Assembly (NCBI GenBank): GCA_029785685.1
Contig: JAFLZE010000025.1
Location: forward strand, 1 to 13,026
Origin: Nitrososphaerota archaeon
Lineage (GTDB): Archaea; Thermoproteota; Nitrososphaeria; Nitrososphaerales; UBA183
DNA: 13,026 nt
Direction: 5' to 3'
This document shows positions 1-8,194 of the stretch, piece by piece. Position numbers and translations under genes: made by a program. The notes under the pieces are model-generated. The model was not told where the DNA came from. It made no database searches and saw only the letters and a list, made by a program, of their open reading frames with translations. Position 1 is the stretch's first letter, and every line of letters starts with the position of its first letter.

Positions 1-1439
1 GCTGGTTTGAAAGACAACGAAAGTACTTCGCGCGCTTCGAGGTCGCAAGTCTCGTATTCCACCTTCTGGCTGGCATATGAAATCCGCTTCACGACCGAAG
101 TCGACCTCAGCAGGTGATCCTCTCCAGACGGTGCCAGTTCGGGGATTGCTCCGATGGTGGCCGCCACATTCCTGATGTAGTCTGCATATCCGTCGGAGAA
201 CCATGGGTCCCCCGGCCTTGTTATCGTCTCGTCTCCGTCTACAATCTGCTGTGGGAAGGTGTCGACCATTCCATCGGCACCGACGAAGTAGGTCGACGCG
301 TTCAAGCTCCGTAGCGCTTTCTCTCGGTAGCTTTTGTCCCCTGTGGCTTCGTACCACATTGCGCAAACAGACGCGAACCTGGCGGTGTGACTCGGCATGG
401 GGCAGAACGACCAGAGTTGCTCGTTGACGAATACTGCGCCCCACCTTTCTTCCCCGAACGTGAGTTCTACCCAGTCCAGTATCTTCTTTGCGTGCTCTTT
501 CCAATCCGCGTCGAGCGCTTCGCGCTGTTCGAGCAGGTATCTTGCAGTCTCAAGTGCAGAGTACTGTTCCCTGTTCTGGTTCATCGGATCCAGCATGATG
601 TCCTCGAAGTATCCCTTCCATTTGTTCGATTTGAGCGGGTAGCTTACCAGCCAGGACCAGGCTTCTTTCTTCGCCTTGCCGTACCGCTTGCTGTGGCTCA
701 CCTTCGTAAGTTCATCGAAGAACTTCAGATGGGCAACCATGTTCGACGTGTATTCTTCTCGAGGTTTTCCGTTCCAGCCAAACGCCCTGAAAGGCCATGG
801 GGGTCTGTCGTAAGAGGATGGACGGACGTTCTTCAGCAAAGCGTCCGCCATGCGTTCAGCGGCTTCCAGATACTCCCGCTTGTCTGTGACGCTATAATAC
901 TGGACCAGCGCCCGGCCGAACTCGCTGACTTTGTCTGGCTCGATGACGCCGATCCCGTCACCCGTCCCCGGCCTGAGCTCGTGTATGTAGTTGCGCGGCG
1001 GCGGCTTTATTGTGTAAGCGGCTTCGTCCGCTCCCTGGTACTCCCTCGCCCCCGAGTCGCTGCTCGCGAACGGGACCCCCGCCCAGACCCAGTCCTTGGG
1101 GGTCAATCCGTGGGCTAGCGTGTAGTCTAGCATCTCCCCCACCAGACCGACGAGGTCTTCTTCCGCTGAATATGGGTAGTACCTGACTAGGGAATCGACG
1201 AACATCGAGTACAGCCCAGCGGGGTTGTGCGGCCACGCCTTGCCCCTGTGCGGTGGATCGCTTGAGAACGTAGGGTAGGAAAGATAAGACCTCAAGCCGT
1301 TATCTTCCACAGGCACCTTTCTGATGAAATCCCACGCCAGCTTCATGACGCGGTCGTACGCCCGCGACTCCGGACCAAGCCACGGCTTCAGCCTGCCCGA
1401 AGAGTCAAGTTTGACCTTGTGAGATGCGAACGAATCCAT
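1..1439 (-). CDS. Probable six-hairpin (alpha/alpha toroid) carbohydrate-active protein, 3' end cut by window edge
   Basis: An open frame of 479 codons runs from ATG at 1439 to the window edge with no stop. A TGA lies in frame directly before the ATG, so the start is well fixed. There is no signal peptide or membrane segment, which suggests a cytoplasmic protein. Repeated Trp- and Tyr-rich amphipathic helices, each followed by a short loop, give the look of an alpha/alpha toroid fold, as in many glycosidases, lyases and epimerases. Examples are PHNPAGLYSMF near residue 71, a GYFEDI..DPMNQN stretch in the middle, and PGDPWFSDGYADYIRN near residue 420. I cannot name a family or a catalytic pair. 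The link to carbohydrate metabolism is inferred from the fold impression and from the GH42, GH4 and sugar-type ABC transporter genes alongside. It is transcribed away from the rest of the locus. Confidence 0.6.
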   Translation of the reverse strand, partial: MDSFASHKVKLDSSGRLKPWLGPESRAYDRVMKLAWDFIRKVPVEDNGLRSYLSYPTFSSDPPHRGKAWPHNPAGLYSMFVDSLVRYYPYSAEEDLVGLVGEMLDYTLAHGLTPKDWVWAGVPFASSDSGAREYQGADEAAYTIKPPPRNYIHELRPGTGDGIGVIEPDKVSEFGRALVQYYSVTDKREYLEAAERMADALLKNVRPSSYDRPPWPFRAFGWNGKPREEYTSNMVAHLKFFDELTKVSHSKRYGKAKKEAWSWLVSYPLKSNKWKGYFEDIMLDPMNQNREQYSALETARYLLEQREALDADWKEHAKKILDWVELTFGEERWGAVFVNEQLWSFCPMPSHTARFASVCAMWYEATGDKSYREKALRSLNASTYFVGADGMVDTFPQQIVDGDETITRPGDPWFSDGYADYIRNVAATIGAIPELAPSGEDHLLRSTSVVKRISYASQKVEYETCDLEAREVLSLSFKP

Positions 1440-1464
1440 TCAGGCGGACAGATAATCTCTAGGT

Positions 1465-1471
1465 CTTTAAG
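1465..1471 (-). promoter_or_regulatory. TATA-like box for the toroid protein gene
   Basis: On the minus strand the sequence reads CTTAAAG, with 25 bases between it and the ATG at 1439. That spacing places the transcription start at or next to the start codon, so a leaderless mRNA is likely. No purine-rich ribosome-binding site is seen before the ATG. Confidence 0.45.
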
Positions 1472-1682
1472 CCTGCAGCTGGCCCCAGCCAGTGCGTCTT
1501 CTGAATCGCGCTACGAACCATGGAGGCGCAAGGTCGACGCCTTGCGCGAAGATTCTTGTGCCCGTACGACTGATTCGTAGGACAGATCCATCGAGCCACC
1601 AGCCGCGGTGAAAGGGGTCCCAAGAAGCTCCGCTTCTCGCGGAGGTCCTGCCGGTCCCGCTCTCATCCGCTCCGTTCGGCAT
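1467..1682 (-). CDS. Possible small hypothetical protein (71 aa), doubtful
   Basis: This frame opens with ATG and ends with TAA overlapping the TATA-like box of the next minus-strand gene. The middle is Trp- and Phe-rich (a DPFHRGWWLDGS stretch), and the end is basic (ARFRRRTGWG). There is no recognised domain, no signal peptide and no TATA box at the usual distance from its ATG. It could be a real small gene, a decayed fragment, or a chance frame in GC-rich spacer; I lean to chance. Confidence 0.2.
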   Translation of the reverse strand: MPNGADESGTGRTSARSGASWDPFHRGWWLDGSVLRISRTGTRIFAQGVDLAPPWFVARFRRRTGWGQLQA

Positions 1683-1817
1683 ATGGATGGATTCCTGAAC
1701 CGTGCCAGCCCGTCTGGTCAGAAGACTTCACGGACCTCTTAATCGACGTAGGAGCGCTCGAACCAAGTCTCTGAGCTACACGCCTGGGCCGTGCAAGCTC
1801 CTATGACCCCTAAAAGA

Positions 1818-1825
1818 CATATATT
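1818..1825 (+). promoter_or_regulatory. TATA box for the solute-binding protein gene
   Basis: CATATATT lies 23 bases before the ATG at 1849, with an A-rich stretch (TAAAAGA) just upstream that could serve as the TFB recognition element. The spacing predicts a leaderless transcript, and no Shine-Dalgarno sequence is present. Confidence 0.55.
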
Positions 1826-1848
1826 CGCCACGCCGGAAACGACGTACG

Positions 1849-3702
1849 ATGTCCCAAGGGAAGTCTTTGGGCAATTTCCTGAAGGTCGCACTGGTCTGTT
1901 CTCTTCTGGCTCTCGGAACAATCACCTTTCTCGGCAACGTGACCTTGGTTTCGCCTGGGGTCGTGAACGCGCAATCATCTCCGGCTTCAAACGGGACCCT
2001 CAAGATGACATTCGCTGGGACCCTGACCACGCTGAATCCCTTCGGTGCGACATGGCCTGACTGGTGGGTCATCCAGTTAGAATACGCATTCTTCGGTGCG
2101 CTGAACCCGAACGGCTCCGTGAACCCTCAGCAGTCGCTTGTCAATTCGTACTCTTCCAACTCGAACTACACGGTCTGGAACTTCAACGTAAGACCTGGAG
2201 CGAAGTGGTCGGATGGCGTGCCGATAAACGCAAGCGATCTGATATACACATTGGGCGTAGCTCTCCAGCCGGCCAATTACCCATTCTCATGGGCGCCGAA
2301 CGTCGTGTCGATGACTGCCCGCAACGCGAGTGACATGCAAGTGGTCCTCAACAGCTCCACCGCCCAGTTTGGAACCTACCTCATGTCCCAGACGACGTGG
2401 CCTGTCCTTCCATATCACATATGGAAGAACGAGAACGTGTCTTCGTTCAGGAACTTCGGGACTGATGTCGTGGACGGGCCGTACTACGTCTCGAACTACC
2501 AATCGGGCCAAGGGACCATAACGATGCTCGCCAACCCATACTATTGGGGAGGCGTACCCGCTATCAAGACGCTTCAGATTGCACTGACAACCGCTTCTTC
2601 ATCCGCTCCCCTTCTGCTGAAGACCGGCGCCGCAGACGTGGGGCAGATCGCGACCAGCGACGTGGGTGCCTTCTCATCGACGCCCTCGATAAAACTCATC
2701 AAGGAATCCTACCAGTATCCGACGCTTCTTCTGTGGAACTCTTCCAGCGTACCGTTCAACAATCTGAACTTCAGGCTCGCCCTGGCGCACATGGTCAACT
2801 ACACCGCCATCGTGGACGAAGGCTGGAACGGCTTCGCTTCTCCTGGTGGCGCCAGCGCGTATCCGCCGGGGAACTATTACACCAACCCGTCCTTGCAGCC
2901 GTATGTTAACAGCATGTCTGAAGCGACCCAGTTACTGAAGAGTGCAGGCTATACCCTGAGTGGCGGGAAGTGGTATCAGCCCAACGGACAGCCGCTGACG
3001 CTCACTATCATCACTGACGGCCCGAACTCAAACGACGTCCTGTCTGCTGAGGCCCTGAGCCTGACCCTCACAAGCGCAGGGATACCCACGACGTATCAGA
3101 CGGTTCAGGTCCCAACTTTGAAGCAGGATCTTCATGCGGGGCCGATGGGCAACCAGATGGTCCTGTACACTTGGACTGGTGGCTTCTATCCGGTGCCTGT
3201 GTTCGCGCTGGCGCCCAAGGTGCCCCCATCTGCCACGTTCGCCGTCACCCAGCCCTACTGGATGGGGACGCCTCAGGCTACCGCGCTCTATGACCAGACG
3301 TATGGGACGATGAGTCAGTACTCCACTCCGGCCAATGTCAGGCCATACGCCTACCAGCTCGAGAATCTCACAAACGTATACGTCCCGTACCTGACGCTGG
3401 ACTATCCGCAGACAATCTGGGCGTACAACAGCACATTCACCGGCTGGCCCACGAATGGGTACTTCGACATAGGGTCTGGTGTGCTCAACTGGACCGCTCT
3501 AGCCACGATTCACGCGCCTCAAACTCAGACCATCACCCTCACGTCCACGACAAGCCAGAGCACTTCCGGCAGTGGGATAGCTGGCTCGTATGGGCTCCTG
3601 ACAGCTGCGGTCGTAGTGCTCCTGATTGCAGCGGTATCGACCACCTATGTCTACTCGCGGCGGCGGCGCGCGAAAGCAAGCGAAGGCCCCAAGGCTGCTT
3701 AG
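1849..3702 (+). CDS. Membrane-anchored ABC transporter solute-binding protein, family 5 (Opp/Dpp type)
   Basis: A 617-residue extracellular binding protein of the SBP family 5 (PF00496) class. A hydrophobic export segment at about residues 12-33 is followed by VVNAQSS, a likely cleavage area; there is no good lipobox. The family motifs are visible: a VRPGAKWSDGVPINASDLIY block early in the protein, GPYYVSNYQ followed by NPYYWGG, and a FRLALAHMVN block. The C-terminus has a Thr/Ser-rich linker (about 559-575), a membrane helix (about 582-602) and a tetra-arginine stop-transfer run, the typical archaeal way of tethering such proteins. More than ten N-X-S/T sequons suggest a glycosylated surface protein. 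The gene stands alone, separated from the permease operon by the MFS and GH42 genes. The only Opp-type permeases here are at 7220-9018, so I infer they are partners. The ligand may be an oligosaccharide rather than a peptide, judging from the neighbours. Confidence 0.88.
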   Translation: MSQGKSLGNFLKVALVCSLLALGTITFLGNVTLVSPGVVNAQSSPASNGTLKMTFAGTLTTLNPFGATWPDWWVIQLEYAFFGALNPNGSVNPQQSLVNSYSSNSNYTVWNFNVRPGAKWSDGVPINASDLIYTLGVALQPANYPFSWAPNVVSMTARNASDMQVVLNSSTAQFGTYLMSQTTWPVLPYHIWKNENVSSFRNFGTDVVDGPYYVSNYQSGQGTITMLANPYYWGGVPAIKTLQIALTTASSSAPLLLKTGAADVGQIATSDVGAFSSTPSIKLIKESYQYPTLLLWNSSSVPFNNLNFRLALAHMVNYTAIVDEGWNGFASPGGASAYPPGNYYTNPSLQPYVNSMSEATQLLKSAGYTLSGGKWYQPNGQPLTLTIITDGPNSNDVLSAEALSLTLTSAGIPTTYQTVQVPTLKQDLHAGPMGNQMVLYTWTGGFYPVPVFALAPKVPPSATFAVTQPYWMGTPQATALYDQTYGTMSQYSTPANVRPYAYQLENLTNVYVPYLTLDYPQTIWAYNSTFTGWPTNGYFDIGSGVLNWTALATIHAPQTQTITLTSTTSQSTSGSGIAGSYGLLTAAVVVLLIAAVSTTYVYSRRRRAKASEGPKAA

Positions 3703-3740
3703 AATTCAGCGCTGAGCTAGGCATCCGGTGCGAGTGGCGG

Positions 3741-3754
3741 TCCGCGACAGCGGA
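3741..3754. terminator. Small hairpin between convergent genes, possible terminator
   Basis: TCCGC-GACA-GCGGA forms a perfect 5-bp stem with a 4-base loop in the 67-base gap between the convergent binding-protein and MFS genes. There is no flanking T-run on either strand, so a role in termination is only suggested by position. Confidence 0.2.
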
Positions 3755-3769
3755 GACGGACAAATCGGA

Positions 3770-4933
3770 TTAGCTGTTGCTGCTCCGCAAGAGTCTTGAG
3801 CAGACGAAGAACGCGAACACTATGGCATAGATTGCGACGACTGAGAGGTATGCGCTTGTCACGCCAGCGGACCCTAGCAGGAATCCGAAGACGAAGGGTC
3901 CTATAGTCACCCCTACGTCTTCCGCCGCTCCATATGCTCCGATCATCGTCCCTTCCCTCGATTTCCCGCCCAGGGAGATGAAACTGGCCAGGTTCAACGG
4001 AGTGAGCGCGGAGAAAGCGAGACCTCCCGTCAAAGCGGAGACGTAAAACAGCATCGGAGACCGAGCGAAGACGAGGGTCGCATAGGCGACCATCCCGACG
4101 CAAAGTCCGGCAGCGATCCAGGAGTCAGCCCTGCGCATCCCAACGAAGCCGATTATCGGTTGGAAGATCATCACGCTCAGGTTGTATGTCGCCAGCATGG
4201 CAGCGATCTCAAGAGGGGTTGCAGAGACGGGGCTTCTTGCCATCACGATGACTATCAACGAGGTCATCACCGTCTGGCCGACGAATGCGCCGATAGCTAT
4301 GGCGCTCCCGGACAGAACCTTCAGCTTCGGCAGTGGGCGCCGGTCGTCCAGCTTCTCTTTTGCCTTCATCAGGTTGTCAGTTTGCCGGAGAGGAGAGACT
4401 AGCATGGGGAGCGACGAGACTGCAGCCAACGTTGCGGCGATGTAGAACCCCAGCACGAAGCCGAGTTCGCTGAAGACGAACCCCCCGGCCAAGATGCCGG
4501 CGATCCGCGAGGCAGACACCACCGAACCAAGAACTCCGAGCGTGCCTCCTCTGCGGTGCCCCTCGACGCCCTTGGTGGCTTCTGACCTCTGAACGACAGC
4601 CATCCCTGCGACGAGCCCGCCAATCGCCAACACGACCCCTGCTATGGTCAGAAAACTCCTGGACGACGCGAGCGCGACGAAGGCTGCAGACGACGACACC
4701 GCGATTGTTGGTCGCAGCACCGAATTCGGGACCCGGTCTGTCAGAATCCCCCACAGAGGCTCGAAAATCAGGGTCCCGAGCCCGAGGACTGTGAACTCTA
4801 TCCCGATCTCGGTAGGGGAAAGATGAAGCCCTATGACGAAGTAGAGCGGGGCGAGCAAGGTGAACATGGCTCCTGCGAACTGGTAGGTGAATGAAGCCAC
4901 AAGGGCCGAGACGCTGCCTATGACAACTTTCAT
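3770..4933 (-). CDS. MFS transporter, 12-TM
   Basis: A polytopic membrane protein of 387 residues from ATG at 4933, typical of a 12-helix major facilitator. A motif-A-like loop after helix 2 reads WGILTDRV (residues 61-68). A charged central loop (LMKAKEKLDDRRPLPKLK) separates the two halves. The frame stays open upstream to a TTG at 5032, but that start would add a non-membrane leader unlike MFS proteins. It would also lie upstream of the shared TATA palindrome, so the ATG is preferred. The gene is divergent from the GH42 gene and tail-to-tail with the binding-protein gene. Pairing with a beta-galactosidase suggests transport of a sugar or its product, though a drug or metabolite exporter cannot be ruled out from sequence alone. 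Confidence 0.8.
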   Translation of the reverse strand: MKVVIGSVSALVASFTYQFAGAMFTLLAPLYFVIGLHLSPTEIGIEFTVLGLGTLIFEPLWGILTDRVPNSVLRPTIAVSSSAAFVALASSRSFLTIAGVVLAIGGLVAGMAVVQRSEATKGVEGHRRGGTLGVLGSVVSASRIAGILAGGFVFSELGFVLGFYIAATLAAVSSLPMLVSPLRQTDNLMKAKEKLDDRRPLPKLKVLSGSAIAIGAFVGQTVMTSLIVIVMARSPVSATPLEIAAMLATYNLSVMIFQPIIGFVGMRRADSWIAAGLCVGMVAYATLVFARSPMLFYVSALTGGLAFSALTPLNLASFISLGGKSREGTMIGAYGAAEDVGVTIGPFVFGFLLGSAGVTSAYLSVVAIYAIVFAFFVCSRLLRSSNS

Positions 4934-4999
4934 GTCGGTCGCTGCATCATCGGCTTCAATGCCAGCCCCCGGCTTCTCAAGTCTTACGACTTCGGTGAA

Positions 5000-5015
5000 C
5001 GAGTTATATAACTCG
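5000..5015. promoter_or_regulatory. 16-bp perfect palindrome containing a bidirectional TATA box
   Basis: CGAGTTATATAACTCG is its own reverse complement. Its core TTATATAA (5004-5011) has 23 bases between it and the GH42 ATG at 5035, the spacing for a leaderless start. Reading the other way, the same box would start an MFS transcript near 4979, about 46 bases before the preferred MFS ATG. One TATA element may serve both genes. Alternatively, the palindrome may also be the operator of a dimeric regulator. Confidence 0.55.
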
Positions 5016-5034
5016 AGACAGCCGTTGTTCAAAG

Positions 5035-7110
5035 ATGCACGAGATCGGCCTAGGCGCCGCGTTTTATCCTGAGCACTGGGCGCGTGACCGACTCCCGGTC
5101 GACGTCAAACTATTGAAACGCTCAGGCTCAAACGTCGTGAGGATGGGGGAGTTCGCGTGGTCAGACTTGGAGCCCGAGGAAGGTCGATACGAGTTCTCGT
5201 GGCTGGAGAACGCGGTCAAGATGCTGAAAGAGGCGGGGATCCAAACCATCATTGGGACGCCTACAGCTTCCCCTCCGCCTTGGCTCGTGGCCAAGCATCC
5301 GGACGTCCTCCTGGTGGACAGCCACGGTGTGAAGTCAGAATATGGAAAATGGCACGAATATTGTCCCAACAGTCCGACGTACCAGGCGTACACCAAAGAG
5401 ATCGTATCAGCTCTGAGTTCAACTTTCAGCCGCGAGGATGCAGTCATTGGATACCAGATCGACAACGAAGCGCGTTGGGGGGAATCGCCGCCTTGGAAGT
5501 ACTGTTACTGTGCCAGCTGTATCGCCCAGTTCAGGCGACATCTCGCAGAGAAGTACGCTGACATCGACAATCTCAACGAAATCTGGGGGGCTTCGTTCTG
5601 GAGCCACAGGTATGGTAGTTGGGACGAGATATCGCCGCCGTCTCCTCCCTATGACGCCTGGAACAGGAGCCTGGCCATCGAGTGGGTCCGTTTCAGGTCG
5701 GTCTCGTTCGAAAGATACCTGGCGCTGCAAGTTAACGCGGTCAAGAATGTCAGCCCCGGGAAGTTTGTCACCACTAACAGGATGCAGCTAAGTTCGTTTG
5801 TCGAGGTCGACTCCTTCGAGTTGGGTCGATTCATGGACTTCGTCTCGTTGGACCTGTATCCGAAGGGGCGATCAGACCGGACGGACCCAGCTTGGAACGC
5901 CATGCAGTTCGCTGTCGCGCGCGGCTCCTCGAAGTCGGGGAGCTTCTACGTGACCGAGCTCCAGGCCGGTCAAACGGACGGACATACGGTCCCTTCGCCG
6001 GAGGGGGTCCATACCACGATGATTGGGCTGCTGCCAGAGCAGGGTGAGATGAGGGACTGGTTCTACCAAGCCGTCGCCCACGGGTCAAGGGCGAACCTGT
6101 TCTTCAACTGGCGTACGAACACTCGAGGGAAGGAACAGTACTGGCACGGGGTCCTTGGGCACGACGGGGAGCCGAACGACAGGTATCGCGAGATGCAGAA
6201 GATAGGTAGGGAGTTGGGTCCGCTCAGCGGCGCAGTCCTGGGTTCGCGGCTCCAGTCGTCGGTTGCTGTCATCATGAGCTTTGACTCGTTGTGGGCTTCT
6301 GACGTGATTGAAAGCGGCTATCATCCTGTAAGTTACATGCAGCAGCTGTTTGCTTCGTACCGCGGCCTGTGGAACGCGGGTGTGGTGCCGCAAGTCATAG
6401 GTCCAGATGCGGACCTGAAGCAGTTCTCCCTGGTGGTCGCGCCGTTCATGTATCTCTTCGACAGGCGGCTGGCTTCGAAGATCAAGTCGTATGTTGCCTC
6501 GGGCGGTTTCATAGTCTGCACGGCAAGGTCGTTCGTCAAGGACGAATACAACAGGGTCATGGCCGAATCGCCCCCCGGAATCCTCACAAACGTGCTCGGC
6601 TTCAACCTAGGACGATACTCCAGGCTTCCCCTGGGGGAGAAGGAGACGACCATACGCGTTTCTCGGAACCCGCTGACCGGGAGCCGCTCACAAATCAAGT
6701 GCTCAGGATGGATTGAAGAGCTGTCTCCTGTAAAGGGCGCGGCGACCATGGGGGTACACGACCACCCGCTCCTCAAAGGAGCGCCCGCGATGATACTTCA
6801 TCGATATGGGAAGGGGAGGGCGCTGACCGTAGGCGGATTCCCGGATTCGGATTTCTATTCTATGCTTGGATTGAAGGTGAATGATGGGCGGCGCATGGAA
6901 TTCAGGGGCGGGACCGGGGTGGAGGTTGTGGAACGCACCAATGGCGGTCGAACAACAGTGTTCGTGATGAATCATGGGTCGACAGAGCGCCGCCTCTCTT
7001 ACGCCGCGAAGGGGAGGGTGAGGGAAGTGCTTTCAGGTACCGAATGTGGAGCAGAAGGCAAGATCGTCCTCCCTCCGCATGACGTCCGCCTGTTCCATGT
7101 GGACGACTAG
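5035..7110 (+). CDS. GH42 beta-galactosidase
   Basis: A 691-residue GH42 enzyme that would remove terminal beta-D-galactose by a retaining mechanism. The TIM-barrel motifs run in order: FYPEHW (10-15), VRMGEFAWS (35-43), GTPTASPPPWL (74-84), and QIDNE with predicted acid/base Glu145. FYVTELQAG follows with predicted nucleophile Glu308. Cys110 and the cluster Cys157/Cys159/Cys162 match the structural zinc site known in GH42 enzymes such as the Thermus A4 enzyme. The remainder fits the trimerisation domain and a short C-terminal beta domain; the length is normal for the family. With no signal peptide, it should act in the cytoplasm on imported oligosaccharides. ATG at 5035 lies 23 bases after a TATA core, and the protein begins right at the first barrel strand. 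Galactose is the likely released sugar, but some GH42 members prefer arabinosides. Confidence 0.93.
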   Translation: MHEIGLGAAFYPEHWARDRLPVDVKLLKRSGSNVVRMGEFAWSDLEPEEGRYEFSWLENAVKMLKEAGIQTIIGTPTASPPPWLVAKHPDVLLVDSHGVKSEYGKWHEYCPNSPTYQAYTKEIVSALSSTFSREDAVIGYQIDNEARWGESPPWKYCYCASCIAQFRRHLAEKYADIDNLNEIWGASFWSHRYGSWDEISPPSPPYDAWNRSLAIEWVRFRSVSFERYLALQVNAVKNVSPGKFVTTNRMQLSSFVEVDSFELGRFMDFVSLDLYPKGRSDRTDPAWNAMQFAVARGSSKSGSFYVTELQAGQTDGHTVPSPEGVHTTMIGLLPEQGEMRDWFYQAVAHGSRANLFFNWRTNTRGKEQYWHGVLGHDGEPNDRYREMQKIGRELGPLSGAVLGSRLQSSVAVIMSFDSLWASDVIESGYHPVSYMQQLFASYRGLWNAGVVPQVIGPDADLKQFSLVVAPFMYLFDRRLASKIKSYVASGGFIVCTARSFVKDEYNRVMAESPPGILTNVLGFNLGRYSRLPLGEKETTIRVSRNPLTGSRSQIKCSGWIEELSPVKGAATMGVHDHPLLKGAPAMILHRYGKGRALTVGGFPDSDFYSMLGLKVNDGRRMEFRGGTGVEVVERTNGGRTTVFVMNHGSTERRLSYAAKGRVREVLSGTECGAEGKIVLPPHDVRLFHVDD

Positions 7111-7179
7111 GTCACTGTCACACCGACTCCTGATGCCGAAATCTGTGGTGTTGCTGTTGATAGGAATCGTCCGAGAATG

Positions 7180-7186
7180 TTTATAC
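7180..7186 (+). promoter_or_regulatory. TATA box for the ABC importer operon
   Basis: TTTATAC lies 33 bases before the TTG at 7220, predicting transcription from about 7209 and a leader of only about ten bases. It sits in the 109-base gap after the GH42 stop, so the importer genes can be transcribed separately from GH42. Confidence 0.45.
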
Positions 7187-7219
7187 AGAGAACCGCGACG
7201 AACGGCCTTGCTGCGATAG

Positions 7220-8194
7220 TTGGTAAACGCGCGGTACTTGGTGTCGCGGGCGATTGGAAGCTTAGTTACTTTTTTCGTAGTGTTAGTGCTCAATTTCGTG
7301 CTCCCTCGGCTGTTGCCGGAAAGTCCGGCACAGATTCTTGCGTCGAACGCGAGGCTTCCTCAGGTCGTCGCGGCGCAGCTCACCATAAAGTTCGGGCTCG
7401 ACCAGCCCGTCTATGTGCAGTTCGAGAAGTATCTGCTCGGGGTGTTCAGCTGGCCGCCGAATCTTGGGGTGTCATATTCGTTCTATCCAAGCTCGGTGCT
7501 CTCAATCATACTTCAGAGGCTTCCGTGGACCCTGTTTCTCGTTGGGTCCGCAGTGTTCGTCTCTTGGATTTTGGGGACTCTCCTGGGGATTGCGGCTTCT
7601 ATGAGATCCCGCTCGCTCTTCGACAACTCATCCCTTGTCGGTGCAATAGTCATTTACACCTTCCCGGCTTTCTGGATTGGGCTGTTCCTGCTTTGGTTCT
7701 TTGGGATAGAGTTCAGGATTTTTCCGGTCTTCGGCGCGTTCTCGACTAGCTCTACCGGTGTTCTGTCATTCCTGTCATCCGCGGGGTTACATGCTGTCTT
7801 GCCTATCCTCGCGCTCGTCCTCGCCAACTTCTCCGGTTATTTCCTCTTGATGAGGAACAACATGATAAACGTGATGCGGGAGGATTTTGTTATCCTCGAG
7901 AGGGCCAAGGGTGTCAGTGACTTCAGGATCGTCTTGAACCACATCGCAAGGAATGCTATGCTCCCGGTCTTCTCTCTCCTCAGCATGAACCTTGGGCTCG
8001 TAGTCAGTGGCGCCATAGGCATCGAAATCGTCTTTTCCTATCCCGGGGTGGGTTACTTGATATACCAAGCAGTCACTTCGCACGATTATCCGTTGATACA
8101 GGGTACATTCCTTGTGATATCCGTCGCTGTCATCCTGATGAACTTCGTCGCCGACGTGCTTTACGGATACATAGACCCAAGGGCGAAGCCATGA
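7220..8194 (+). CDS. dppB: Opp/Dpp-type ABC transporter permease (DppB-like)
   Basis: A 324-residue inner permease subunit of the binding-protein-dependent type. An N-terminal helix (about 14-32) is followed by an external domain of about 65 residues, then five more helices. The EAA loop that docks on the ATPase is at about 221-249, with ERAKG, and the ending SYPGVGYLIYQAV is typical of DppB. A TAG stop lies directly before the TTG at 7220, so TTG 7220 is the earliest start; TTG 7238 is possible but would shorten the first helix. Its stop overlaps the ATG of the next gene (ATGA), a sign of translational coupling. Bases 7916-7992, which encode part of the EAA loop, recur inverted at the right end of the window. 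The gene symbol reflects the family, not a proven substrate. Confidence 0.9.
   Translation: MVNARYLVSRAIGSLVTFFVVLVLNFVLPRLLPESPAQILASNARLPQVVAAQLTIKFGLDQPVYVQFEKYLLGVFSWPPNLGVSYSFYPSSVLSIILQRLPWTLFLVGSAVFVSWILGTLLGIAASMRSRSLFDNSSLVGAIVIYTFPAFWIGLFLLWFFGIEFRIFPVFGAFSTSSTGVLSFLSSAGLHAVLPILALVLANFSGYFLLMRNNMINVMREDFVILERAKGVSDFRIVLNHIARNAMLPVFSLLSMNLGLVVSGAIGIEIVFSYPGVGYLIYQAVTSHDYPLIQGTFLVISVAVILMNFVADVLYGYIDPRAKP
7916..7992 (+). repeat. 77-bp inverted repeat, internal copy (inside dppB-like gene)
   Basis: These 77 bases match the reverse complement of 12950-13026 exactly. The next base differs (7993 T against C), and similarity ends after three further G residues. This copy sits in an intact reading frame covering residues 233-258 of the permease, so it is the original. 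Confidence 0.95.

Larger units (their letters stand above)
1440..1848. other. Divergent intergenic spacer, 409 bases
   Basis: This stretch separates the leftward toroid gene from the rightward binding-protein gene. It holds a TATA-like box near each end. A 71-codon minus-strand frame (ATG at 1682, stop at 1467) fills about half of it. I do not recognise its product and its codon use is mixed, so it is not called as a gene with any weight. No tRNA, array or insertion sequence is convincing here. Confidence 0.5.

Noticed and set aside
387..1118. A 243-codon plus-strand open frame.
   Set aside because: It lies antisense to the toroid gene, which has a defined start, a TATA-like box and coherent protein-like motifs; the plus-strand translation has no domain and an arginine-rich antisense look.
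1750..1790. tRNA-like string on the minus strand (GTAGCTCAG followed by GGTTCGAGC).
   Set aside because: The D-arm-like and T-arm-like strings are only six bases apart, and no anticodon stem or matching acceptor stem can be drawn, so it is a chance resemblance.
4934..5032. N-terminal extension of the MFS protein to a TTG at 5032.
   Set aside because: The added 33 residues are not membrane-like, and the start would lie upstream of the TATA palindrome that best explains transcription.
7177..7749. A 190-codon plus-strand frame overlapping the start of the DppB-like gene.
   Set aside because: It is a shifted reading of the permease gene; only the TTG 7220 frame gives the permease helices and EAA loop.
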